Positions 1 through 9,052 of a stretch of 44,338 nt of DNA are shown here, piece by piece. The position numbers and the translations under genes were made by a program. Source of the stretch: Gammaproteobacteria bacterium. Lineage in GTDB: Bacteria > Pseudomonadota > Gammaproteobacteria > S012-40. The notes under the pieces are model-generated. The model saw nothing but the letters and a program-made list of their open reading frames with translations, made no database searches and was not told the origin of the DNA. Position 1 is the first letter of the stretch; each line of letters starts with the position of its first letter. The stretch spans positions 1-44,338 of the forward strand of contig JAOUHV010000022.1 of the NCBI GenBank assembly GCA_029884425.1, given 5' to 3'.

Positions 1-1
1 G

Positions 2-3000
2 ACTCCGGTGGTGGAAATTGCCACCTCCACGGTCAAAGTGAACAACGTGACCGTGGCCAGCGGCGCCGCCTCTGGTGCGGTTGCTCTGGCGGTGGGTGTG
101 AACACCATTAACGTGGTTGTGACTGCCGAAGACAGCGTTACTGTCAAAACCTATACCCTGAGCGTGACCCGTCAGGGGGCCGGCGATGCCAACCTGTCTA
201 ACCTGGTTCTGTCCACCGGCGCGATGGACCAAGGCTTTGTGGCCACCACCACCGGCTACAGTCAGACCGTAGCCAATACCGTGACCAGCCTGACCATTAC
301 TCCCACTCTGGCCGACAGCAACGCCAGTGTGAAAGTGAACAACGTCGCGGTCCCCAGTGGCAACGCCTCTGGCAGTATTGCGCTGACCGTGGGCACCAAT
401 CCCATTAACGTGTTGGTGACTGCTCAAGACGGCGTGACCCAGAAGAATTACCTGGTGACTGTTACCCGTCAGGCCAACACTGACGCGACCCTGAGTGGTT
501 TGAGCCTGTCCAGCGGCAGCCTCAGCCCCGTGTTTGCCAGCGGCACCCTGAGCTACACCGCCAGCGTGGCCAACACCACCAGCCAGATCACCTTGACGGC
601 AACGGCGAACAACGCCAATTACCAGTCCATCACCGTGAACAACAACCCAGTGACCTCGGGTCTGAGCAGCGGCTGGGTGAGTCTTGCCGTGGGCAGCAAC
701 ACCATCGACATCGTGGTGACTGCACAAGATGGCCAGACCGTGAAAAACTACAGCGTGGTGGTGACTCGTGCGGCTAGCACCAACGCCAACCTGTCAGCAC
801 TGAGCCTGTCTACCGGTACCCTGAGTCCAGTGTTTGCCTCGGCTACAACGGCTTACACCGTGACCGTGGCTAACGCCACCAGCTCGGTGCAGTTTGTGGC
901 GACGGCCGAAGACAGCAACTACTCCAGCCTGAAAGTGAACAACGTCGCAGCGACCTCCGGTCTGGCCAGTGCCGCGGTGTCGTTGGCGGTGGGTGACAAC
1001 GCCATCCCAGTGCAAGTGATCGCCCAAGATGGCACAACCACCAAGACTTATACCGTGACCATTCATCGCAAGAGTGCCGATGCCAACCTGAGTGGATTGA
1101 GTCTGTCTTCTGGCAGCCTCAGCCCCGTGTTTGCCGGCGGCACGACCGGTTATACCGCGTCAGTGGCCAACGGCGTAAGCAATCTGACCGTAACGGCAAC
1201 TGCCAGTGACGCGGCCAACATCACCGGTTTGACTATCAACGGTGTGGCAGCGACCTCTGGTGTGGCCAGTGGTGCGATCAACCTGGTGGTGGGTGCCAAT
1301 GCCATCCCCGTGGTGGTGACTGCCGAAGACAGCACGGTTACCAAGACTTATACCGTGACAGTGACTCGTCTGCCTGTGGCCGGTTCGGATGCGACCTTGA
1401 GCAGCCTGGTGCCCTCAACGGGTGCGCTGGATCAGATCTTCCAGAGCAGCTCGACTGCCTACACCATGAGCGTGGATTACTTTGCAACCACACTGGCGGT
1501 GACACCAACCATGTCTGATCCTCTGGCAACCATGACAGTGAATGGTCAGGCTGTGACGGATGCGACACTCAGCCAGTCTGTTGCGCTGACAGCCGGTGCC
1601 GTGACCAGCATCAATGTTGTGGTGACTGCCCAGGACCTGGTGACTACCAAGACCTATACCATTGATGTGACTCGTCAAGCTGCAGCCAGTTTTGCCCAGC
1701 GTGCCTACATCAAGGCATCCAACAGCGAAACCCTGGATGAGTTTGGTACGGCGGTAGCGATTTCCGGCAATACCATGGTGGTGGGCGCACCTTTCGAGGA
1801 TAGCGCAGCAACCGGTATTGATGGCAATCAGGTGGATGATTGCGGTACGACTAACCTGAACTGTGCAAGTAACAGTGGTGCGGTCTATGTGTTCGTCAAG
1901 GACAGCGTGACCGGTTTGTGGAGTCAGCAGGCATATATCAAGGCCCCAGATACCGATCTGGACGACAACTTCGGCTACGCCGTTGATATCGAAGGCGATA
2001 CGATTCTGGTTGGTGCGCCACGTGAAGACAGTAACGTGACTAATGTAACCAATGCGGCCGGTTTCCCAGCGGCTTGGAATGACAGCACTAAAGGCAGTTC
2101 CGGTGCGGTGTATGTGTACAAACGTACTGGTACCGCCTGGGCGCTGGAAGCCTTCTTGAAGGCCAGCAATACCACCAATGGTGATCGTTTCGGTATCAGT
2201 GTGGCGTTGTCTGGCAATCACGCAGCCGTGGGTGCTTATTATCAAGGCACCACTGCGGTTCAGTCCGGTGCGGCCTATACCTTTACTCGCAGCGGTAGCA
2301 TCTGGAGTGCTGGTGAATTCCTGAAAGCCACTAGTCCTGCGACCAGTGATGAGTTCGGTTTCGAGCTGGGGCTGAGCGGTGACACGCTGGTAGTGGGCGC
2401 CCCCCTGGAAAATGTGGGTGGTTCGTCCAATGTGGGTGCGGCTTATGTGTTCACCTATAACGGCGCTACCTGCGGCAGCCCAACACGTCTGCAGGCGAGC
2501 GATGCAAACATCAACGACCAGTTTGGTCATGCCATTGATATCAAGGGCGACATGTTGATCATTGCCTCTCCCCATGAGGCCAGCATCCTGACTGATACCA
2601 CCAAAGAGTGGAAATACGGTGCAGGTACGGTCTACGCGTTTACCCGCAGTGGCGGTGTATGGACCGAAATCCAGCGTATTCGTGCCAATACCCCGACTGA
2701 AGTTGAAGCCAATGACTTCTTTGGCCGTAGCCTGGCCCTGGGTGATGGCGTGTTGGTGATCACTGCCCCAGGTGAAGACAGTGCTGCCACTACGGTTGGT
2801 GGTTCGCAGGCTGATAACACGTCCCTGCAGTCGGGTGCGGCCTATGTCTTGGTATGGAATGGTACAAGCTGGGTACATAACAAGTTCGTAAAAGTGATCA
2901 ACAACACTGCTGGTGATGAGCTGGGTGGTCCAATCGGCACCAACTATCCATCCGTTGGTGTGGATGTGGACGGTTCTGTAATGGTCGTTGGATCACGTCT

Positions 3001-3097
3001 GGAAGATGGCAGTAACACCGGTGTTAATAATGACCCGCTAGCTGCCACTTATGATGACGCTGCTGCCAGCGCCGGTGCCGCCTACATCTTCCAATAA
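2..3097 (+). CDS. Giant cadherin-like / FG-GAP repeat surface protein, 5' end cut by window edge
   Basis: The frame is open to the first base, so the start and signal peptide lie outside the window. What is visible is about 1031 residues. It opens inside one repeat and continues with five complete repeats of about 90 residues, each starting like DANLSNLVLSTGAMDQGF and ending near VTAQDGVTxKxYxVTVTR; this is the pattern of the cadherin-like beta-sandwich family (Pfam Cadherin-like). From about visible residue 562 (nt 1688) there are seven FG-GAP-type blades, each with a core like FGYAVDIEGDTILVGAPRED and separated by phrases such as YIKAS, FLKAS and RLQAS, giving a predicted seven-bladed propeller. 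It ends in AAYIFQ and a strong terminator. It is the first of four tandem paralogs and, like the others, is probably a lipoprotein exposed at the cell surface. Role inferred: adhesion or matrix. No enzyme motif seen. Confidence 0.88.
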   Translation, partial: TPVVEIATSTVKVNNVTVASGAASGAVALAVGVNTINVVVTAEDSVTVKTYTLSVTRQGAGDANLSNLVLSTGAMDQGFVATTTGYSQTVANTVTSLTITPTLADSNASVKVNNVAVPSGNASGSIALTVGTNPINVLVTAQDGVTQKNYLVTVTRQANTDATLSGLSLSSGSLSPVFASGTLSYTASVANTTSQITLTATANNANYQSITVNNNPVTSGLSSGWVSLAVGSNTIDIVVTAQDGQTVKNYSVVVTRAASTNANLSALSLSTGTLSPVFASATTAYTVTVANATSSVQFVATAEDSNYSSLKVNNVAATSGLASAAVSLAVGDNAIPVQVIAQDGTTTKTYTVTIHRKSADANLSGLSLSSGSLSPVFAGGTTGYTASVANGVSNLTVTATASDAANITGLTINGVAATSGVASGAINLVVGANAIPVVVTAEDSTVTKTYTVTVTRLPVAGSDATLSSLVPSTGALDQIFQSSSTAYTMSVDYFATTLAVTPTMSDPLATMTVNGQAVTDATLSQSVALTAGAVTSINVVVTAQDLVTTKTYTIDVTRQAAASFAQRAYIKASNSETLDEFGTAVAISGNTMVVGAPFEDSAATGIDGNQVDDCGTTNLNCASNSGAVYVFVKDSVTGLWSQQAYIKAPDTDLDDNFGYAVDIEGDTILVGAPREDSNVTNVTNAAGFPAAWNDSTKGSSGAVYVYKRTGTAWALEAFLKASNTTNGDRFGISVALSGNHAAVGAYYQGTTAVQSGAAYTFTRSGSIWSAGEFLKATSPATSDEFGFELGLSGDTLVVGAPLENVGGSSNVGAAYVFTYNGATCGSPTRLQASDANINDQFGHAIDIKGDMLIIASPHEASILTDTTKEWKYGAGTVYAFTRSGGVWTEIQRIRANTPTEVEANDFFGRSLALGDGVLVITAPGEDSAATTVGGSQADNTSLQSGAAYVLVWNGTSWVHNKFVKVINNTAGDELGGPIGTNYPSVGVDVDGSVMVVGSRLEDGSNTGVNNDPLAATYDDAAASAGAAYIFQ

Positions 3098-3125
3098 TCA
3101 CCTTGCGAAAAAACAGTGCATGCGC

Positions 3126-3151
3126 GAGGCCCCGCAAGGGGCCTCTTTTTT
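3126..3151 (+). terminator. Rho-independent terminator after the first giant gene
   Basis: Perfect 8-bp stem GAGGCCCC / GGGGCCTC (3126-3133 and 3138-3145) with a GCAA loop, followed by six T. It lies 28 bases past the stop codon, so the next giant gene most likely has its own promoter in 3152-3291. Confidence 0.93.
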
Positions 3152-3291
3152 AACCAGGTCGGGGAAAAGTGTGAACGGGTTAGGGTTTTATTGATGCTTG
3201 ATGCAGGTCTCTATGCCGATATCCAACGTATCCAGGTTGCTGTTGCAACAGGTATAGTTGTGTTTGTGTCAGGCCAGTCGGAGTAGACGGT

Positions 3292-6200
3292 GTGGGACGA
3301 TTGTTACGGTGGATCAGTTATTTCTTGCTCCTGGTGCTGCTGACTGCGTGCGGTAGTGCTGAGCATGGAGGAAGCAGTAGCGCCAATACCTACATGACCG
3401 AGGTGATCCTGTCGGACGATGTCACGCTGGATCAGCCATTTGATCGCAACACTACTGACTACACCGCCAGCGTGGCCAATAATGTCACCAGCTTTACCCT
3501 GACGCCTGCGGCGGAAGATCCCAATTCGACGATTACCATTAATGGCCAGACCGTGGTGACAGGGCGTCCCAGTCCGGCTTTTCCGTTGGAGATCGGACGT
3601 AACGTCATCGTCATGGTGGTGACGGCGGCCGATGGACGCACCCAGCGAGCCTACACGTTTGTGGTGACCCGCGAGGCCGGCGTGAATGCCAATCTGGTGG
3701 GGTTGACACTGTCTACTGGCACACTGGATCAATCTTTCAATACCAATCTGCTGGAATACACGGCGACCGTGCCGAATGCGGTTTCCAGCATCAGTCTTGT
3801 TCCTACCTCGGAGTCAGCCAATTCAACCATTGCGGTCAATGGCATACCGGTGAATTCCGGCCAAACCAGTGCGTCGATTTCCCTGGCGGTGGGAAGTACC
3901 GCCATCAGCGTGGTGGTAACGGCGCAAGATGACTGGACGCAAAGAGTTTATCGTCTGACGGTGACGCGTTCCGATGTGGTGTTGCGCAGTAACAATGCAA
4001 ATTTGTTCAGTTTGAATGCGAACGGGGTGACATTGTCGCCGGCATTTTCTCCCAGCGTAACTTACTACACCGCCAGCGTTGCCAATAATGTCTCCAGTTT
4101 GGCGTTGACGCCAAAACTGGTCGATAGCCGGGCTGGTGTAACGGTTAACAGCAGTGTGGCGGTGGATGGACAGAGCAGTAATGTGGCGCTGAATGTGGGT
4201 GACAATCCGATCACTGTGCTGGTGACGGCGGAAGATGGTTTTACGCAGAAAAATTACACGCTGCTGGTGAAACGTCAGGCGCGCACCAATGCGGATTTGA
4301 GCAATCTGGTGTTGTTGCCGGCGGGGATGAGTCCGGCGTTTTCTGCGGGTGTGTTCAGCTATTCACTGTCGGTGGCGGATACGGTTCACAGTGTGTCGTT
4401 GACGCCGGTATTGGCGGACAACGCAGCGACGGTCAAAATCAATGGCCTGGGTGTTCCCGGTGGTGTGGCCAGTAGCGTGGCGGTCAGCCCCGGCAGTAAT
4501 CAAATCCGAGTGCAAGTTATTGCGCAAGACGGGGTGACGACCAACACCTATGTGGTCAACATTTCCCGCGCCAGTGTTGTGAATGTCGATCTGGCTTCGT
4601 TGGCGTTGTCTACTGGCGCCATGGGACAACCATTTTCCTCGGGCACCACGGCGTATTCGCAAAGCGTGGCCAATAACGTGTCCAGTGTGACGGTGACGCC
4701 AACGCTGGTTGATCCGGCCGCGACAATGAAGGTCAATAATGTTGCAGTAGCTTCTGGTGCGAGCAGCGGTTCAATTGCCTTGAATGTGGGCAACAACACG
4801 ATTACCGTGGTGGTGACTGGCAGCGATGGTGTTACGCAAAAAATCTACAGCGTGACAGTGACGCGTTCATCGGGTCTGTCGAGCAATGCAAACTTGAGTG
4901 CGTTGACACTTTCCAGTGGCACGCTCAGCCCGGTGTTTGATGCTGCAACCACAAGTTACACTGCAGCTGTGGCCAACACGGTTTCGACGTTGACGCTAAC
5001 ACCGACGCTGGCAGACAACAAAGCCAGTGTGCTGGTGAACAATGCGGCGGCCAGCACGCCAGTGTCGCTGGCGGTGGGCAGCAATACCATTAGCGTGATG
5101 GTGATGGCGGAAAATGGCAGCAGTAAAACCTACACGGTGGCGGTGACGCGAGCGGCGTCCACCAATACCAATTTGTCGGCGTTGCAGATTTCCACTGGCG
5201 CGTATTCGCCCGCGTTCGAGGCATCGGTTACCAGTTATAACCAGTTGGTTGCCAACACCATCACCTCGGTGACGGTGACGGCATCGACCGAGTTGAGCGT
5301 GTCCTCGCTTAAAATTAACAACGTGGCGGTCACCAGTGGCCAGCCATCGGCGGTGATTAATTTGATCACTGGACTGAATGCGATCAACGTTACCGTCATC
5401 GCGCAAGATGGCATCAATTCCAAAAACTATGTGCTTAATATCACCCGTCTGGGTAGCAGCAATGCGAACCTGAGCAATCTGGTTTTTTCCAGCGGTGCGT
5501 TGCTGCCGGCGTTTTCATCAGGTACGACGACGTACAGCCAAAATCTGCCATACGCTATCGCATCGTTGACGGTGACGCCGACGCTCGCTGATCTTAATGC
5601 GACCAGTCTGAAGATCAATGGCGCGGATGTGTTGTCAGGCACCGTCAGTAATAATTTGAACTTGAATGTTGGTGCCAATACCATCAACACCGTGGTGGTT
5701 GCGGAGGATGGCACCACCAGTAAAACCTATGCGGTAACGGTTAATCGCGCAGCACCGGCTGCGGATGCCAATCTGGCAGCGCTGACGATTTCCAACGGTG
5801 TGTTCTTACCTGCATTTGCTGCAGCGACGACATCGTACAGCGTGTCGGTTGCCAATTCAGTCAGTGCATTGGTGATCACGCCTACGGCCAACGACAGCAA
5901 GTATTTCAGTATCACCGTTGCTGGTGCGGCGACCGCGTCGGGCAGTGCGAACAGTGTGAATTTAGCGGTTGGCACAAATGTCGTGAAAGTGATTGTCACG
6001 GCGGAAGATGGCATTACCAGCAAAACCTATACGCTGAATATCACTCGTGCAGCGGGTAGCAGCACCGCGCTGATTTTGCATCCGTCGAGTCTGGCGAATA
6101 ATCCCGGAAGTTACAGCGTGACGGGAGGTACCTGGGCGGACGCGATGGACAGTAATGATGGTGATACCAGTTATGCATCGCGCTGCTGTACCGGGCCGAC

Positions 6201-8862
6201 GGTGAAATTCTGGATGGACATGGATGATGCCACTGGACTTTCGAACGTGGCCATCAATGGCGTGACAGTGCATGCGGTAGTGAAAAATACCAGCACTACT
6301 CAGGATGTGAATATCGGCTACATGACCGATGGTGTAAACACCGTGTGGCAAGGCGCAACGTCGGTAACGGCGGGTTCCTATGTGCTGGTGTCTTCATCCA
6401 AATTCACCACCGATTCTGCCGGTGGCACACTGGATTTAGCCGATATCGATAATCTGCAAATCGCGGTGGATCGTATTGGCACTGGCCCTTCGGCACTGCG
6501 GGTGACTGAAATCTACGCCACGGTTGATTACACCGTGATTGTTCCAACCAAAACGGTGTGCAGCGCCGGTTGTGATTACAGCACAATACAAAGTGCGGTT
6601 GATGGTGTTGCTGCAGGCACGCTGATTGAGGTGAGCAATGGCAGTTATCCCGAGGCGATTACCATCGGCAGCAAGAGTCTGACGATTCGTTCCAAAAATG
6701 GTGCGGCCCTTACGTCATTGATAGGCAACTACACCAACGCACCCGTAGTGACGTTCAATGGTGCGGCGTCGGCGGTGCTGGATGGATTTACTATCGATAA
6801 TGGATACGCCAACGGTTGTGCCAGTCGTGGTGTGGTGATTACCAATGGCTCGGGAGTGACTATCAGCAACAGCGTGATCACCAATAATCAAATTCAGGGT
6901 TTGAATGCGACGTGCGTTGGCGCAGGCATTCTGGCGCAAAACAATACTGGCGAGATTGTTTTGCACAACAGCAGTGTTAGCAGCAACACCAGCAAATTTG
7001 GTGCAGGCGGTATTATGCTGGATCATTCCAGCATGACGATTACCGGCGTGACGCACATTGATAACAATTCGGTTGTGCAAGGTGAGGCCGGCGCCATTCT
7101 GGCTAAGAATGGAAGCTCGCTCAATATCAATGCTTCCGGAGTGGGCAGCAGTACAATCAGTGGCAATTCAGTTTATGGCCGAGCGGCAGGCGTTTCATTT
7201 GATGGCAGTGCCGGCGGTAGTTTGGCCATTGCCAATATCACTATCAACGGTAACACCGCGCCGAACAATTACGGCGGAGGTGTGACCATTCTCAATACGC
7301 CGACGTTGACTACGATTACCAGCAGCAATATCACGGGTAACACGGCCAAGTCGGGTGGTGGCGGTATTTATGCCAGTGCATCACCTCTGTCATTGCAAAC
7401 GGTGAATGTGGAAAATAATTCTACTACTCAGGGGGGCGGTGCCGGTGTTTGGATTACCGGCGGTTCAACCTCGATTGTTGATTCCAACATTAGTCATAAC
7501 AGCAGTAATTACGGCGGTATCGGTTTGTACATGGACGGTTCCGCAACGGCGACTTTGTCGATTTCCGGTAGTAATTTTGACAGCAACAATACCGTGGGTA
7601 ATCCGTTCAGTTTTGGTGGTGGTATGTATTTGCTGAACATCGCGGGAATTACCAGTATCAGTGACACCAGTGCAAGCTTCAACGATCAGAAAACTGGAGG
7701 CGGTGGTATTTATGCCAGCGGAGCGCCACTCAATTTAACCAACGTAAAGGCTAACGGTAATCGTCTAAGTCAGGGCTCGGGTGGTGGTTTGTGGGTGAAC
7801 ACCGGCAGCGTGATCAGTTTCAGTCAATTTAACGAGAATGTTACTGCTTCCAGCAATGGTGGAGGTATTTATGCAACGGCGGCGCTGGTGATTGATCGAA
7901 CTGAAATTCGCGGTAATACGGCCAGCAATGACGGCGGTGGTTTGTTTAGCAATGCAGACCTGACCATGACCAACAGTGTCGTTAGCGGCAACGTGACCAG
8001 TGTCACCGTGTGCTGTGGTCGCGATGGCGGCGGCATTCATTTGGCCGGTACGACCACCACCAGTGCGTTGACCAACGTGACGGTGGCTGGTAACGCATCG
8101 CAGGATTTCGCGGGCATTTATGTGGCTGGTGGCTCAACGATGATTAACAACAGCATCCTGTATGGTAATACCGCTGCAACAACAGGGGATGGCGATGATC
8201 AGCTCAACAAACTGGGTACGGTCACGCTGAATTACTCGGTTATTCAGGACGGTTGGACTGGCAGTGGCAGTAATAATTTGATGTTTGATCCGGCGTTCGT
8301 TGATTTGCAGCAGGCAGTAGGCGCGACCCCGACTTCGCTGGGAGATTACCGGCTGTGCCTGAATGCCAATACGCCAGAGGTGAGCTGTCCAGATACTGGG
8401 GTGACATATCCATCAATGGCCATTGATTCAGTTCCTTCCAGCAGTTCGCCACAAACAGTCGATGTGCGGGGTTATTTCCGGGCGGTAGATGTTGCCGGAG
8501 TGGGTGCCGACGGTAGCAATTTCTATGATCGTGGCGCTTACGAAATGCAGTCCGGCAGTGAGAATTACACCAATGCAGGTATTGTGACAGCACGGAAGGC
8601 ATCGGCGACATCCATTTTGGTGACTATGCCGTACAGTAGTGACGCCAACGCGGACAACACCTACACAGTGGAATATAAACTGGCCACGGATAGCGCGTGG
8701 ACGACATGGGTGAGCAATACTGGCCACGTGTCCGATGCATATACAACCACCATCACAGGTTTGGCAAGCGGCGCGACCTACGATGTACGCGCAACCTATC
8801 TGGATACGGACGGGGTTGGTGGTGATATGGTACAGACGGTTATTGATGTTTTGCTGCAGTAG
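3292..8862 (+). CDS. Giant lipoprotein: nine cadherin-like repeats, beta-helix and FnIII-like end
   Basis: 1856 residues. GTG start chosen because GGAG (3280-3283) lies 8 bases upstream and the product begins with a lipoprotein signal ending LLTAC (Cys20; +2 residue is Gly, compatible with outer-membrane sorting). Nine cadherin-like beta-sandwich repeats fill about residues 35-920. Residues about 924-1085 form a separate domain with Asp-rich loops and a CC pair, perhaps a jelly-roll. From about residue 1087 (CSAGCDYSTIQSAVDGVAAG) a right-handed parallel beta-helix runs to about 1735, with repeated GGGGIYAS-type turns reminiscent of polymorphic outer-membrane proteins. The last 95 residues resemble a fibronectin III domain. 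Its three paralogs carry a FG-GAP propeller instead, so the C-terminal module has been swapped. Role inferred: surface adhesion or glycan binding; no lyase catalytic residues could be assigned. Confidence 0.9.
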   Translation: MGRLLRWISYFLLLVLLTACGSAEHGGSSSANTYMTEVILSDDVTLDQPFDRNTTDYTASVANNVTSFTLTPAAEDPNSTITINGQTVVTGRPSPAFPLEIGRNVIVMVVTAADGRTQRAYTFVVTREAGVNANLVGLTLSTGTLDQSFNTNLLEYTATVPNAVSSISLVPTSESANSTIAVNGIPVNSGQTSASISLAVGSTAISVVVTAQDDWTQRVYRLTVTRSDVVLRSNNANLFSLNANGVTLSPAFSPSVTYYTASVANNVSSLALTPKLVDSRAGVTVNSSVAVDGQSSNVALNVGDNPITVLVTAEDGFTQKNYTLLVKRQARTNADLSNLVLLPAGMSPAFSAGVFSYSLSVADTVHSVSLTPVLADNAATVKINGLGVPGGVASSVAVSPGSNQIRVQVIAQDGVTTNTYVVNISRASVVNVDLASLALSTGAMGQPFSSGTTAYSQSVANNVSSVTVTPTLVDPAATMKVNNVAVASGASSGSIALNVGNNTITVVVTGSDGVTQKIYSVTVTRSSGLSSNANLSALTLSSGTLSPVFDAATTSYTAAVANTVSTLTLTPTLADNKASVLVNNAAASTPVSLAVGSNTISVMVMAENGSSKTYTVAVTRAASTNTNLSALQISTGAYSPAFEASVTSYNQLVANTITSVTVTASTELSVSSLKINNVAVTSGQPSAVINLITGLNAINVTVIAQDGINSKNYVLNITRLGSSNANLSNLVFSSGALLPAFSSGTTTYSQNLPYAIASLTVTPTLADLNATSLKINGADVLSGTVSNNLNLNVGANTINTVVVAEDGTTSKTYAVTVNRAAPAADANLAALTISNGVFLPAFAAATTSYSVSVANSVSALVITPTANDSKYFSITVAGAATASGSANSVNLAVGTNVVKVIVTAEDGITSKTYTLNITRAAGSSTALILHPSSLANNPGSYSVTGGTWADAMDSNDGDTSYASRCCTGPTVKFWMDMDDATGLSNVAINGVTVHAVVKNTSTTQDVNIGYMTDGVNTVWQGATSVTAGSYVLVSSSKFTTDSAGGTLDLADIDNLQIAVDRIGTGPSALRVTEIYATVDYTVIVPTKTVCSAGCDYSTIQSAVDGVAAGTLIEVSNGSYPEAITIGSKSLTIRSKNGAALTSLIGNYTNAPVVTFNGAASAVLDGFTIDNGYANGCASRGVVITNGSGVTISNSVITNNQIQGLNATCVGAGILAQNNTGEIVLHNSSVSSNTSKFGAGGIMLDHSSMTITGVTHIDNNSVVQGEAGAILAKNGSSLNINASGVGSSTISGNSVYGRAAGVSFDGSAGGSLAIANITINGNTAPNNYGGGVTILNTPTLTTITSSNITGNTAKSGGGGIYASASPLSLQTVNVENNSTTQGGGAGVWITGGSTSIVDSNISHNSSNYGGIGLYMDGSATATLSISGSNFDSNNTVGNPFSFGGGMYLLNIAGITSISDTSASFNDQKTGGGGIYASGAPLNLTNVKANGNRLSQGSGGGLWVNTGSVISFSQFNENVTASSNGGGIYATAALVIDRTEIRGNTASNDGGGLFSNADLTMTNSVVSGNVTSVTVCCGRDGGGIHLAGTTTTSALTNVTVAGNASQDFAGIYVAGGSTMINNSILYGNTAATTGDGDDQLNKLGTVTLNYSVIQDGWTGSGSNNLMFDPAFVDLQQAVGATPTSLGDYRLCLNANTPEVSCPDTGVTYPSMAIDSVPSSSSPQTVDVRGYFRAVDVAGVGADGSNFYDRGAYEMQSGSENYTNAGIVTARKASATSILVTMPYSSDANADNTYTVEYKLATDSAWTTWVSNTGHVSDAYTTTITGLASGATYDVRATYLDTDGVGGDMVQTVIDVLLQ

Positions 8863-9052
8863 CAGGGCGGGTTTGGAACGATTTCCTGAATTTGGTTGAG
8901 AATTCGGCGATTGCTGGTTTGTCGCTTGGCAAAGCGCGATAAACTGTGACGTATTTGGCACTTGGTGCGCAGGGGGCGTCTGAAAGGAAACTGTAAACAG
9001 GACGATACTTTTTGCATGGCTGGTGGTATGGCCGCAGATATGCGGTGGGTGA

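Noticed and set aside
1415-2878. 487-residue open frame on the minus strand inside giant gene 1
   Set aside because: It mirrors the plus-strand repeats and lacks stop codons only because of the Ala/Val/Thr-rich composition; no start signal, no domain.
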